Made by a program: the position numbers and the translations under genes. From Arthrobacter sp. (lineage in GTDB: Bacteria > Actinomycetota > Actinomycetes > Actinomycetales > Micrococcaceae), in contig JAPLAM010000059.1 in the NCBI GenBank assembly GCA_026393275.1, forward strand, positions 1 to 35,454: 35,454 nucleotides of DNA, written 5' to 3'. How positions within the stretch are numbered: position 1 is the first letter of the stretch; every line of letters starts with the position of its first letter. Below the pieces are notes generated by a model. It saw only the letters and a list, made by a program, of their open reading frames with translations. It was not told the DNA's origin and did not search any database. Positions 25,484 to 33,569 of the stretch are shown piece by piece.

Positions 25484-27055
25484 TCACTCCGGCATGATCA
25501 TGGTGCGCAGGTCCAGTTGGCGCAGTACACGGTCCGCCACTTCGGGGTCCGTATCCGGTTCGTTTCGGGCCTCAACAACTTCCTGCCGTGCCGCGTCGAG
25601 GGCAATGGTCTGCACGGCAATGGCCAGTTCCCGCCCGCGTTTGCGTTTCTCGTCGACGCTCTCGTTCGGCAGGCTCCCGCCCAGCAAGTCGGAACGCAGC
25701 CGGGTCATTTTCTCCTTGACCAGGGCCACCTTTTCCGGCGGCAGTTCCTTCATGAACTCGGTGTCCTTCAGCGCTGCGATGGCGGCTTCCTGGGCCCTGG
25801 AGGCCAATATCCGGGCGGCGTCCCGCTCCTCCGAGCCGTCCCCGGACGCATGCAGGACCCGCATCAGCCACGGGAGCGTCAGGCCCGGCAGCACGAGGGT
25901 GGCAAGCAGGACGGCGCAGGCAATCACCAGCATTTCGCTGCGCCCCGGGAACGGGGCGCCGTCGGCCAGGGTAACCGGCAGTGCCAGCGCCAGCGCCAGC
26001 GTGGCCAGGCCGCGCATCCCGCACCAGGTCAGGATCAGCACTTCCTTGGCGGACGTGGGGCGCAGGACGTTCTTCTGGCTCCGCGCCATGCCGGACATCA
26101 TGGCGAGCCAGCCGAACCGTACGGCGAACACGAGCACGCAGACGATTCCGGCCATCCCGGCCATGCCAAGAACGCCGGCGCCTTCGTCCCGGATGACCTG
26201 CCGGATCTCGAGGCCCACAAGCCCGAAGGCCAGCCCGGTCACGAGCAACTCCACCACGTCCCAGAAGGCGGTGCGTGTGACTCTCTCGGCGGCATCCTGG
26301 GGCCTGGAGTGCCGCTTCATCTCCAGAGCCGTCACGACGACGGCGATCACCCCGGAGGCGTGCAACTCTTCGGCAAGGATGTAAACGGCGAACGGGACCA
26401 CGAGGGTGACGGCGCTGCGGGCCACCATCGACTGCACCAGCCGGGTGATCAGCCCGGTGAGCCAGCCCATGGCGATCCCGAGCCCGACGGCCACCGCGGC
26501 ACCAACGACGAACTGGAGGACCACTTCGGGCCCGATCTTGGTACCGGAGACGGAAGCGGTGACTGCGGCCTGGAAGATGACGATGGCGGCCGCGTCGTTG
26601 AACAGGCCCTCGCTCTGCAGCACCGTGATGAGCCGCCGGGGCATGTGCACCCGCCCGGCGATGGAGTCCACCGCCACCGGGTCGGGCGGCGCCACCATGG
26701 CGCCGAGGGCGATCGCGGCCGGGATCCCAATGCCCGGAATCATGAGCCAGGCGGCTCCGGCCACCACTGCGGTGGAAACCACCACGAGTGCGACGGCGAG
26801 CATCAGGAGGGTGCGCCAGCGGACCCGGAACACCGCCCAGGAGCTGCGCTGCGCGGTGGCGAAGAGCAGCGGCGGCAGGAAGATGGGAAGGATGAGCTCA
26901 GGCGAGATGTCCATCTCGGGAAAGCCCGGGATAAAAGTCAGCGAAGCGGCCAGGATCAGCATCAGGACCGGGTACGGCAGGCGAAGCCGGTCACCGAGGC
27001 CCACTGCCACCACCGTGGCAAGAAGAAGTCCGACTATGAGGGCCAACTGGTCCAT
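25484..27055 (-). CDS. CPA1-family Na+/H+ antiporter
   Basis: A 523-residue NhaP-type cation/proton exchanger of the plasma membrane. About twelve hydrophobic segments fill residues 1-400. Family motifs include LPIFLPPLLFATA, GAMVAPPDPVAVDSIAGR, and LQSEGLFNDAAAIVIFQ, whose Asn-Asp pair corresponds to the ion-binding site of CPA1 exchangers. A hydrophilic cytoplasmic tail of about 120 residues, rich in charged helices (ELPPEKVALVKEKMTRL), follows. The ATG at 27055 is chosen because of the purine-rich GAAAGTGAG just upstream; an ATG 14 codons earlier adds only a basic stretch. Likely roles are sodium and pH homeostasis. It has no operon partner. Confidence 0.93.
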   Translation of the reverse strand: MDQLALIVGLLLATVVAVGLGDRLRLPYPVLMLILAASLTFIPGFPEMDISPELILPIFLPPLLFATAQRSSWAVFRVRWRTLLMLAVALVVVSTAVVAGAAWLMIPGIGIPAAIALGAMVAPPDPVAVDSIAGRVHMPRRLITVLQSEGLFNDAAAIVIFQAAVTASVSGTKIGPEVVLQFVVGAAVAVGLGIAMGWLTGLITRLVQSMVARSAVTLVVPFAVYILAEELHASGVIAVVVTALEMKRHSRPQDAAERVTRTAFWDVVELLVTGLAFGLVGLEIRQVIRDEGAGVLGMAGMAGIVCVLVFAVRFGWLAMMSGMARSQKNVLRPTSAKEVLILTWCGMRGLATLALALALPVTLADGAPFPGRSEMLVIACAVLLATLVLPGLTLPWLMRVLHASGDGSEERDAARILASRAQEAAIAALKDTEFMKELPPEKVALVKEKMTRLRSDLLGGSLPNESVDEKRKRGRELAIAVQTIALDAARQEVVEARNEPDTDPEVADRVLRQLDLRTMIMPE

Positions 27056-27145
27056 ATGCTCACTTTCCCGTGATTTTCGCGGCCGGGACCCAGCCACCGG
27101 AATCCGGTGATTGTGGCGCCAGTCGCCCCACTACCCTATCGGGGC

Positions 27146-27805
27146 CTAGTTCATCGGTTCCAGGGCGGCGGCGAGCGGGAGCGTTCCGTCCCGGAACTCG
27201 ATGGTTCGGCCCGCTGTACGCGGCAGGCCCAGCACCGCGGCGGCAACTAGGGCCACGTTGGCGCGGGAAGTTCCGGTGCCGTTGGAGGTGTCCGCGGGGT
27301 CGACGTCGATGAGCCCGTTGCCGGGCCCGTCCGTCAGGGCGCCGGGGCCGAGGATGGTCCACTCCAGCCCGCTGTCGCGTAGGTGCGCGTCCGCGGCGGC
27401 CTTAGCCTCAGCGTATGCGTGGAAGCTGTTGTCCGGCGGGACGCCATGATCCGGTCCGGCACCGAGGTAGGACACCATGACATACCGCCGGACGCCAGCC
27501 AGGACGGCGGCGTCCATGGAGCGGATCGCCGCGTCCCGGTCCACGGCGTAGGTCCGTTCAGGGCTGCCGCCGCCGGCCCCGGCGGACCAGACGACGGCGT
27601 CGTGGTCCTTCACCGCGGCGGCGATCTCGGCCGTCGACGACTTTTCCACGTCCAGTACCAGCGGGGTGGCGCCGGTGGCGGCCACGTCGCCGGCGTGGTC
27701 CGGATTGCGGATGATGGATGTCACGTCGGCCCCGCCTTTGGCGAGGACGCCGGAGAGTTCCAAAGCCACCTTGCCGTGGCCGCCGATGATTGCGATTCGC
27801 GTCAT
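27146..27805 (-). CDS. NAD(P)-binding protein, atypical SDR (NmrA/YwnB-like)
   Basis: A 219-residue Rossmann protein. MTRIAIIGGHGKVALELSGVLAKGG gives the GGxGxxA dinucleotide loop, followed by VTSIIRNPDHAGDVAATGATPLVLD and DHDAVVWSAGAGGG, as in NAD(P)-dependent sugar-epimerase-like proteins. The YVMVSYLGA and DSGLEWTILGPGAL blocks are typical of atypical short-chain dehydrogenases that often lack classical catalysis. The ATG at 27805 begins the conserved fold; an open frame reaching back to 27940 would run through the tRNA-Met gene and is rejected. CAGAAT lies six bases upstream, a weak -10. Function unknown; these are often redox sensors or reductases. Confidence 0.88.
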   Translation of the reverse strand: MTRIAIIGGHGKVALELSGVLAKGGADVTSIIRNPDHAGDVAATGATPLVLDVEKSSTAEIAAAVKDHDAVVWSAGAGGGSPERTYAVDRDAAIRSMDAAVLAGVRRYVMVSYLGAGPDHGVPPDNSFHAYAEAKAAADAHLRDSGLEWTILGPGALTDGPGNGLIDVDPADTSNGTGTSRANVALVAAAVLGLPRTAGRTIEFRDGTLPLAAALEPMN

Positions 27806-27869
27806 CGACCTATTCTGTCTCAAGCGCTTCACCGCCGCACCTGTTCCGTTGTCAGCGGGTTTAACCAGA

Positions 27870-27901
27870 AAGACCCCGGCAGGTCGTACCTGCGGGGTCT
27901 T
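27870..27901 (-). terminator. Intrinsic terminator of tRNA-Met
   Basis: A strong hairpin with arms AAGACCCC-G-GCAGGT (27870-27884) and ACCTGCGGGGTCTT (27888-27901), one bulged base and a three-base loop. On the minus strand it begins four bases after the tRNA-Met CCA end, and the stem runs into TCTTTCT. Confidence 0.8.
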
Positions 27902-27904
27902 ATC

Positions 27905-27981
27905 TGGTAGCGGTGGGGAGGCTCGATCTCCCGACCTCACGATTATGAGTCGTGCGCTCTAACCAACTGAGCTACACCGCC
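27905..27981 (-). tRNA. tRNA-Met (anticodon CAT)
   Basis: A 77-base cloverleaf on the minus strand, beginning GGCGGTGTAGCTCAG and ending with an encoded CCA. The anticodon loop reads CTCATAA, giving anticodon CAU. The acceptor stem GGCGGTG pairs with CACCGCT (one G-U at the end). CAU can also be isoleucine-2 after lysidine modification or initiator Met; the terminal G-U pair, where initiators have a mismatch, fits an elongator. Confidence 0.9.
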
Positions 27982-27994
27982 ACGGATGAGAAAA

Positions 27995-28032
27995 GCCTGC
28001 GTCAAGCCGGTCAAAACCGCCTTGACACAGGC
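27995..28032 (-). terminator. Intrinsic terminator of tRNA-Thr
   Basis: Seventeen-base arms (27995-28011 and 28016-28032) pair with few mismatches around a four-base loop, and on the minus strand the stem is followed by TTTT. GATGAG and CTCATC outside the stem can pair too. It sits between the two tRNA genes, so each has its own terminator. Confidence 0.75.
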
Positions 28033-28042
28033 CCTCATCCAG

Positions 28043-28114
28043 AGCCCCCCACCGGAATCGATCCGGTGACCTCGTTCTTACCAAGAACGCGCTCTACCAC
28101 TGAGCTAGGGGGGC
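28043..28114 (-). tRNA. tRNA-Thr (anticodon GGT)
   Basis: A 72-base cloverleaf on the minus strand starting GCCCCCCTAGCTCAG. The anticodon stem CGTTC/GAACG encloses TTGGTAA, giving anticodon GGU. The T-arm contains GGATCGATTCC. The acceptor stem GCCCCCC pairs with GGGGGGC. CCA is not encoded, unlike in the neighbouring tRNA-Met. Confidence 0.93.
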
Positions 28115-28302
28115 AACGAGTAAATACTCTACCGGAAGATTCGGTTCCCAACAAATCGACCGGCTACCCCCGCCGACCCTGCCCAAAACCGCGCCGTTCC
28201 GGGGATTCCGGGGCCCCAGCCGGGCCGGAGAAGGCCGGCGCGCACTGGTCCGCGGCAAGGATGTGACGAAGCGTACTCGGGGCATCGGCCGGGGACCAAC
28301 GC

Positions 28303-28335
28303 AGAACGGGCCGGCTCCAGGAGCCGGCCCGTTCT
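28303..28335 (-). terminator. Terminator of the DEAD-box helicase gene
   Basis: Perfect 15-bp arms (28303-28317 and 28321-28335) around a three-base loop, 22 bases beyond the helicase stop on the minus strand. The stem is very GC-rich and ends in TTCT. A long T-run is lacking, as is common in high-GC actinobacteria. Confidence 0.75.
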
Positions 28336-28357
28336 GGTGATACCTAGTAACTAGTGG

Positions 28358-30415
28358 TTACCACTTGTTACGGGGCTTGAAGCCACCTTCGCTGCGCGGT
28401 TTGCGGGTGTCGGTACCGACGCCGCGCTCGTTGCGGTCACTGAAGGAGCGGCCGCCGCGGTCAGCGGAGGAACGCTCGCCGTCGCTCTTGCGGAATTCGC
28501 GCTTGAAGCCGCCATTGCCCTTGAAGTTTCCGCTGCCGCCGGAGTACCCGCCACGGTCGCCGCCGCGGTCGCCGCCACGGCTGCCCTGGTACGAGCCCCG
28601 GTCACCGGAAGGCTTACGGCCGTTGTCCAGTTCGAGGTGGATCAGCTCGCCGCCGATCCGGGTGCGGGACAGGGCACGCAGCTGCTCGGCGCTCAGGTCC
28701 GCCGGGAGCTCCACGAGGGAGTGGTCCGAACGGATGTCGATGCCGCCGATCTGGGCCGAGGAGATGCCGCCTTCGTTGGCAATGGCGCCGACGATGGAAC
28801 CCGGCATGACGCGCTGGCGGCGTCCGACGGCGATCCGGTAGGTGGCGTTGCCCTCGGTCAGCGTGCGGGTCGGGCCGCGGGAGCCGAAGCCGTCTTTGGA
28901 GCGCTCGCGCTTCTGGAATTCCGGAGCGGCAGGCAGTTCCTTGACCAGGAGCGGCTGGCCGCCCTGCGCCATGACGGCCAGTGCTGCGGCAATCTCGGCG
29001 GCCGGCACGTTGTGCTCCTGCTCGTAGGACGCGATCAGGTCACGGAACGCCGAGACGTCCTCGGATTCGAGGGTCTCCGTGATCTTCTCAGCAAACTTGC
29101 CCAGGCGCAGGGTGTTGACCGTCTCGGCGGTGGGCAGGTGCATCTGCTCGACCGGCTGACGGGTGGCCTTTTCGATGGAACGCAGCAGGTACTTCTCCCG
29201 CGGCGTCATGAAGAGGATCGCGTCGCCGGAGCGGCCCGCGCGGCCGGTGCGGCCGATGCGGTGCACGTAGGACTCGGTGTCGTGCGGGATGTCGTAGTTG
29301 ACCACGTGGCTGATGCGCTCGACGTCCAGGCCGCGGGCGGCGACGTCGGTGGCGACGAGGATGTCGATCCGGCCTTCCTTGAGCGCGTCGACGGTGCGTT
29401 CGCGCTGCTGCTGCGGGATGTCGCCGTTGATGGCGGCGGCCTGGAAGCCGCGGGACTTCAGCTTGTCGGCCAGGTCCTCGGTTGCCATCTTGGTGCGGAC
29501 GAAGGCGATCACGCCGTCGAACTCTTCGACCTCGAGGATGCGGGTCAGCGCGTCGAGCTTGTGCGGGCCCATGACCTGCAGGTACCGCTGGCGGGTGTTG
29601 GCGCCGGTGGTGGTCTTGGACTTGACCTGGATCTCGGCCGGGTTGTTCAGGTACTGCTTGGAGAGCCGGCGGATCTGGCTCGGCATGGTGGCGGAGAACA
29701 GCGCAACCTGGCGGCCCTCGGGGGTCTGCTGGAAGATCTGCTCCACGTCCTCGGCGAAGCCCATGCGCAGCATCTCGTCAGCCTCGTCCAGCACGAGGTA
29801 CTGGAGTTCGGACAGGTCCAGGGAGCCCTTGGCGATGTGGTCGATCACGCGGCCGGGGGTGCCGACAACAACCTGGGCGCCTCGGCGCAGGCCGGCGAGC
29901 TGCGGGCCGTAGGCGGAGCCGCCGTAGACCGGCAGGACGGTGAAGTCATCGATGTGCTTGGCGTAGGAGGTGAAGGCCTCGGCGACCTGGAGGGCGAGCT
30001 CGCGGGTCGGCGCCAGGACCAGGGCCTGCGTCTTGCGGGACGGGCCGTTCAGGTCGTGGAGTTCGGCCAGCCGGGACAGCGCCGGTACTGCGAATGCTGC
30101 AGTCTTACCGGTGCCGGTCTGGGCCAGGCCCACGACGTCGCGGCCTTCGAGCAGCAGCGGGATGGTCGCTGCCTGGATCGGGGACGGCTTCTCGTAGCCG
30201 ACGTCCTGCAGGGCGGCAAGGACGCGGGCGTCAATGCCGAGGTCGACGAAGCGGAGGGCGCCGTCGTCGTCGGTGTCAGCGGAGTCTTCGGCTGCGACAG
30301 CAGCAACTTCGGTTGCGGCAGCGGGCGTTTCGGCCGGCGCAGCGGGCGTTTCGGCAGTCTCGACGGCGGCCTGGGTGTTCTCAGTGTCGACGGAGTTGTC
30401 CTGATTTTCGGGCAT
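28358..30415 (-). CDS. DEAD-box ATP-dependent RNA helicase (DeaD/CsdA-like)
   Basis: A 685-residue helicase that unwinds structured RNA in ribosome assembly, mRNA decay or cold adaptation. After an acidic Ala/Pro/Glu-rich tail come the Q motif (FVDLGI... PSPIQ, 56-81), Walker A AQTGTGKT (98-105), PTREL, DEAD (210-213), SAT and HRIGRTGRAGR. The C-terminal region holds a DbpA/CsdA-type RNA-binding domain (VGAIANEGGISSAQIGGIDI) and an RGG-rich tail (repeated GGDRGG), both used for RNA contact. The ATG at 30415 has GAGGAA about ten bases upstream; in-frame ATGs at 30436 and 30454 lack a good ribosome-binding site. A 14-bp palindrome lies about 90 bases upstream. Confidence 0.94.
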   Translation of the reverse strand: MPENQDNSVDTENTQAAVETAETPAAPAETPAAATEVAAVAAEDSADTDDDGALRFVDLGIDARVLAALQDVGYEKPSPIQAATIPLLLEGRDVVGLAQTGTGKTAAFAVPALSRLAELHDLNGPSRKTQALVLAPTRELALQVAEAFTSYAKHIDDFTVLPVYGGSAYGPQLAGLRRGAQVVVGTPGRVIDHIAKGSLDLSELQYLVLDEADEMLRMGFAEDVEQIFQQTPEGRQVALFSATMPSQIRRLSKQYLNNPAEIQVKSKTTTGANTRQRYLQVMGPHKLDALTRILEVEEFDGVIAFVRTKMATEDLADKLKSRGFQAAAINGDIPQQQRERTVDALKEGRIDILVATDVAARGLDVERISHVVNYDIPHDTESYVHRIGRTGRAGRSGDAILFMTPREKYLLRSIEKATRQPVEQMHLPTAETVNTLRLGKFAEKITETLESEDVSAFRDLIASYEQEHNVPAAEIAAALAVMAQGGQPLLVKELPAAPEFQKRERSKDGFGSRGPTRTLTEGNATYRIAVGRRQRVMPGSIVGAIANEGGISSAQIGGIDIRSDHSLVELPADLSAEQLRALSRTRIGGELIHLELDNGRKPSGDRGSYQGSRGGDRGGDRGGYSGGSGNFKGNGGFKREFRKSDGERSSADRGGRSFSDRNERGVGTDTRKPRSEGGFKPRNKW

Positions 30416-30454
30416 AGGGGAATCTTCCTCATCCATAGGGGCCAGGCGGCACAA

Positions 30455-30805
30455 CCCGAGGTGAGCGGAGCCGCAGTACGCGTGACACTAGGTGCCGGGC
30501 ATACATTGACCGGCCGGTCACATAGAAGTCCGGCGCTTTCGCAATCCCGTGGCAGGACTTCCCGCTGCATCTCTTGGCTGCTATCCCAGCAGTCTGTACA
30601 GCGTTTTCTTTAGCCGGCTCTCCCTATGAAAATGCCCGCATCACATTAGCGGGCCCCAACACTTGCCAGTCCTGCCTCAAAAATTGGGCAGGAATAAGGG
30701 ATTTCCGGAGTGGGGGATATTTCAAGTGTAAGGCATGCAGCGGCGCAGGTGGTAATGCAGCGGCCGACGGCGGCGGTGAGCTTGCGCACAGAGCTGCCGG
30801 CTCCG
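30455..30805. other. Non-coding region upstream of the helicase
   Basis: Between the helicase and the MOSC gene lie 351 bases without a plausible coding region. The stretch holds a 14-bp palindrome (30507-30520), a hairpin with 6-bp arms (30634-30654), and AT-rich patches around 30605-30720. It probably contains the helicase promoter and a long 5' leader; long leaders are common for cold-inducible helicases. Confidence 0.5.
30507..30520. promoter_or_regulatory. Perfect 14-bp palindrome upstream of the helicase
   Basis: TGACCGGCCGGTCA is exactly self-complementary and lies 92-105 bases before the helicase start. It resembles operators of dimeric TetR- or GntR-type repressors. No regulator gene is adjacent, so any binding protein would act from elsewhere. 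Confidence 0.45.
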
Positions 30806-31459
30806 CTACACCCCGAGGCGGCGCTGCAGCTTCTCGAACTCTTCGCGGTACTCGGGCTGGAGGCGGATCTCACCGTCGGCGTCGGCGTCCCGCAGGGCTT
30901 CCAGGTCCTCCAGCGCAGGGTCGCTGAACCACTTACCCACGCTCACTCCGTGCGTGGGGACGTAGATCCGGTGGATGTGGTCCCCCGCCGCGATGCTGCC
31001 GAGCCGCACCACCCGCAGATAGGCCCCCACCCGGCCCGCGTCCGTAAACCGCTTGACCCACTGGGGCTCCTGCATCCGGCGCTGGAACGTGGCGCAGGGG
31101 ACGCGGGGCGAGGTCACCTCGACCTCGACGTCGAGACCGATCTTCCAGCGTTCGCCAATCACGGCGTTGGTGGCGCTGATTCCCGCGATGCGCAGGTTCT
31201 CACCGAAGGTCCCCGGCGGGAGTTCGCGGCCGAGCTGGGCCGCCCAGTAGTCGGCGTCGTCCTGGGAGTAAGCGTAAAGCGCCTGGTCTTCGCCGCCGTG
31301 ATTAATCCGGTCGGCCTGGACGTCGCCGTGGAGTCCCAGCCGGTGGACCTTCACGGGACCGTCCACGGGGCGTTTGTCGATCGCCGTCACACCCACGTTC
31401 CCGGAGTCGCTCAGCAACTGGTGTACGCGGCAGACGGCAAGCACAGAAGCGGTGTCCAT
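30806..31459 (-). CDS. MOSC-domain protein (YiiM-like)
   Basis: A 217-residue protein with a MOSC domain, the C-terminal fold of molybdenum cofactor sulfurases; free-standing members such as YiiM handle molybdenum cofactor-dependent detoxification or sulfur transfer. Recognisable blocks are GLHGDVQADRINHGGEDQALYAYSQDDADYW (the HGG-x-D-x-A-x-Y motif), PGTFGENLRIAG, and the conserved cysteine in VPCATFQRRM. Longer open frame to 31714 runs into the divergent dehydrogenase gene and is rejected. The ATG at 31459 is seven bases after TACACT. The substrate is not known. Confidence 0.92.
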   Translation of the reverse strand: MDTASVLAVCRVHQLLSDSGNVGVTAIDKRPVDGPVKVHRLGLHGDVQADRINHGGEDQALYAYSQDDADYWAAQLGRELPPGTFGENLRIAGISATNAVIGERWKIGLDVEVEVTSPRVPCATFQRRMQEPQWVKRFTDAGRVGAYLRVVRLGSIAAGDHIHRIYVPTHGVSVGKWFSDPALEDLEALRDADADGEIRLQPEYREEFEKLQRRLGV

Positions 31460-31466
31460 GGGCACC

Positions 31467-31472
31467 AGTGTA
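31467..31472 (-). promoter_or_regulatory. -10 box of the MOSC gene
   Basis: TACACT on the minus strand, seven bases before the ATG at 31459. It is divergent from the promoter at 31503 in a gap of only 55 bp. Confidence 0.45.
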
Positions 31473-31502
31473 GGCCCGGCACGGGAGGCATATCCCGGAA
31501 CG

Positions 31503-31508
31503 TAAGAT
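31503..31508 (+). promoter_or_regulatory. -10 box of the acyl-CoA dehydrogenase gene
   Basis: TAAGAT ends six bases before the ATG at 31515, with no ribosome-binding site between. It shows the same leaderless geometry as mshD, thyA and asd. Confidence 0.55.
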
Positions 31509-31514
31509 GCTCCC

Positions 31515-32702
31515 ATGAGCAGTGTTGGAGCAACTGACGTGTCCGATGTCCTGGCGATCGATTCGCTGCTGAGCGCCGACGAGCTGGCCGTGCGGGAAAA
31601 GGTGCGCGATTTCACCAGCCAGCGGATCCGGCCGGGGATTGCCGGCTGGTACGACGGCGGCGTCTTCCCGCTCGAGCTGGCCCCGGAACTCGGCGAGCTC
31701 GGAGTGCTCGGCATGCACCTGCAGGGTTACGGCTGCCCCGGACGTTCCGCGGTGGAATACGGCCTGGCCGCGATGGAGCTCGAAGCCGGCGATTCCGGCA
31801 TCCGCACCTTCGTTTCGGTACAGGGATCCCTCGCCATGTCGGCCATCCACAAGTGGGGTTCGGAGGAGCAGAAGCTCCAGTGGCTCCCCCGGATGGCCGC
31901 CGGCGAGCTGATCGGCTGCTTCGCCCTGACCGAACCCACGGCCGGCTCGGACCCGGCCGCCATGCAGACCTTTGCCCGCCGGGACGGCACCGCCGACGAC
32001 GCCGGCTGGGTCCTGGACGGAGCCAAGCGCTGGATCGGACTCGCGTCCGTGGCGGACGTGATGGTGGTGTGGGCCATGACCGACGACGGCGTGCGCGGCT
32101 TCCTGGTCCCCGCCGGGACCCCGGGGGTCACCGCCACCCCGATCGGGCAGAAACTCTCGATGCGCGCCTCGATCCAGTGCGATATCACGTTCGACGGCGT
32201 CCGGCTGGGCCCGGAGGCGCTGCTACCGGCCGCCCGCGGGCTCCGCGGACCCTTCAGCTGCCTGAACGAGGCGCGGTACGGAATCGCCTGGGGCGCGATG
32301 GGCGCTGCCCGGGACTCCTACGAGGCGGCGCTACGGTATGCGCAGGAGCGGATGCAGTTCGGCAGGCCGCTGGCCGGGTACCAGCTCACCCAGGAGAAGC
32401 TGGTCAACATGCTGCTCGAAATCCAGAAGGGCACGCTGGTGGCACTGCAGCTGGGCAGGCTCAAGGACGCCGGGAAGCTGCGGCCGGAACAGATTTCGCT
32501 GGGCAAGTTGAACAACGTCCGGGAAGCGATCGCGATTGCCCGCGAGGCCCGCACCATCCTCGGCGGGAACGGGATCACCCTCGACTATTCCCCGCTGCGG
32601 CACGCCGCCAACCTTGAGTCGGTCCGCACCTATGAGGGCACCGATGAGGTGCACACCCTGGTCCTGGGCCAGCACATCACCGGGCTGGCCGCCTTCCGCT
32701 GA
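31515..32702 (+). CDS. Glutaryl-CoA dehydrogenase-like acyl-CoA dehydrogenase
   Basis: A 395-residue FAD enzyme. It has the acyl-CoA dehydrogenase signature FALTEPTAGSDPAAMQT, the KRWIGLASVADVMVVWA block, and RMQFGRPLAGYQLTQEKL. The catalytic base is Glu374 in TYEGTDEVHTL, the position used by glutaryl-CoA dehydrogenase. Arg97 in SGIRTFVSVQGSL matches the arginine that binds the distal carboxylate of glutaryl-CoA, which supports a dicarboxylyl substrate, as in lysine or tryptophan breakdown. Substrate assignment is by residue pattern only. It is monocistronic; no electron-transfer flavoprotein or transporter gene is adjacent. Confidence 0.9.
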   Translation: MSSVGATDVSDVLAIDSLLSADELAVREKVRDFTSQRIRPGIAGWYDGGVFPLELAPELGELGVLGMHLQGYGCPGRSAVEYGLAAMELEAGDSGIRTFVSVQGSLAMSAIHKWGSEEQKLQWLPRMAAGELIGCFALTEPTAGSDPAAMQTFARRDGTADDAGWVLDGAKRWIGLASVADVMVVWAMTDDGVRGFLVPAGTPGVTATPIGQKLSMRASIQCDITFDGVRLGPEALLPAARGLRGPFSCLNEARYGIAWGAMGAARDSYEAALRYAQERMQFGRPLAGYQLTQEKLVNMLLEIQKGTLVALQLGRLKDAGKLRPEQISLGKLNNVREAIAIAREARTILGGNGITLDYSPLRHAANLESVRTYEGTDEVHTLVLGQHITGLAAFR

Positions 32703-32706
32703 CGTC

Positions 32707-32751
32707 GCGGGTGGGCCCACACCCGCAGGGTTCCCTGACCGGTGGGCCCAC
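32707..32751. terminator. Hairpin region between convergent genes
   Basis: GCGGGTG (32707-32713) pairs with CACCCGC (32720-32726) over a six-base loop. Within this lies the 10-bp palindrome GTGGGCCCAC (32711-32720), repeated exactly at 32742-32751. The 70-bp gap separates the dehydrogenase and SDR stops, so it may terminate both. Confidence 0.5.
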
Positions 32752-32772
32752 GCCGGCTGCGCCCCGGCGCCC

Positions 32773-33564
32773 TCAGGCGGAGAAGCCGCCGTCGGCCTTG
32801 ACCAGCTGGCCGGACACCCAGCGGCCCTCCGGCGAGAGCAGGAACGCCACCGTCCCGGCAACGTCTGCAGGAGTGCCCAGCCGGCCGCCGGGCTGCCGGC
32901 GGGCCAGGTCCTCACGCAGTTGCCCGTCCATCCACCCCGTGTCCACCGGTCCCGGGTTGAGTGCATTGGCGCTGATTCCAAGCGGGCCCAGCTCCCTGGC
33001 CGCGGCAATCACGATCCGGTCCAGGGCGCCCTTGGACGCCCCGTAGGGCAGGTTGAACGCGGTGTGGTCGCTGGTCAGTGCCACGATCGCGCCGCCATCG
33101 GCCGGTGCCTGCCGGGCGAACGCCGCGATCAACTGCCAACTGGCGCGGGTATTGACGGCAAAGTGCCGCTCAAAGCTCGCCACGGACGTGTCCAGAATGC
33201 CGGAGTCCACGGACTCCGCGTGGCTGAGCACGAGCCCCTGCACGGTACCGGCCCGCACCGCCGCCTCGGCCATCAGCCGGTCCACGGCCCGCGGGTCCTC
33301 GAAATCGGCGGGCACCGCCACCACCGAGGCTCCGGCCGCCTGCAGTTCCGCGGTGAGGCGTTCGACGTCGTCCGGCTGGACACCCCAGGGCATCCGCGTG
33401 TCGTAGTCCTGCCAGTACGTGAGCACCAGGTCCCAGCCGTCGGCGGCAAGCCGCCGCGCTATGCCGGCCCCGAGGCCCGGGAGCCGTCCGACGCCGGTCA
33501 CGAGGGCGGTCTTGCGCTGCGCGGCCGCGGATTCCGGCGTCGCCGAAGTGGGATGCGGGGCCAT
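32773..33564 (-). CDS. Short-chain dehydrogenase/reductase
   Basis: A 263-residue classical SDR. The nucleotide loop is TGVGRLPGLGAGIA, the catalytic serine is in ALTSDHTAF and the Tyr-Lys pair in PYGASKGAL; NALNPGPVDTGWM and the C-terminal GQLVKADGGFSA complete the pattern of FabG-like NAD(P)H-dependent oxidoreductases. An unusual insertion after strand 2 (YWQDYDTRMPWGVQPDDVERL) is found in a subgroup of bacterial SDRs. Substrate unknown. It begins five bases after the GT87 gene on the same strand, so it is probably co-transcribed, although I see no functional link. A convergent gene lies beyond its stop. Confidence 0.92.
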   Translation of the reverse strand: MAPHPTSATPESAAAQRKTALVTGVGRLPGLGAGIARRLAADGWDLVLTYWQDYDTRMPWGVQPDDVERLTAELQAAGASVVAVPADFEDPRAVDRLMAEAAVRAGTVQGLVLSHAESVDSGILDTSVASFERHFAVNTRASWQLIAAFARQAPADGGAIVALTSDHTAFNLPYGASKGALDRIVIAAARELGPLGISANALNPGPVDTGWMDGQLREDLARRQPGGRLGTPADVAGTVAFLLSPEGRWVSGQLVKADGGFSA

Positions 33565-33569
33565 TCGGC

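Noticed and set aside
27806..27940. Longer start for the NAD(P)-binding protein
   Set aside because: It would run through the tRNA-Met terminator and gene; the Rossmann fold begins at 27805.
27905..28114. tRNA pair as an integration site for the low-GC block
   Set aside because: Both tRNAs are intact, 2.5 kb from the block, with no integrase or partial tRNA copy.
28637..30613. A 658-codon open frame antisense to the DEAD-box helicase
   Set aside because: Its composition (Gly/Val/Leu/Asp-rich) is that of a reverse-complement shadow, and the minus strand encodes every helicase motif.
30574..30927. 117-codon plus-strand frame upstream of the helicase
   Set aside because: It overlaps the end of the MOSC gene, has no ribosome-binding site and no recognisable motif.
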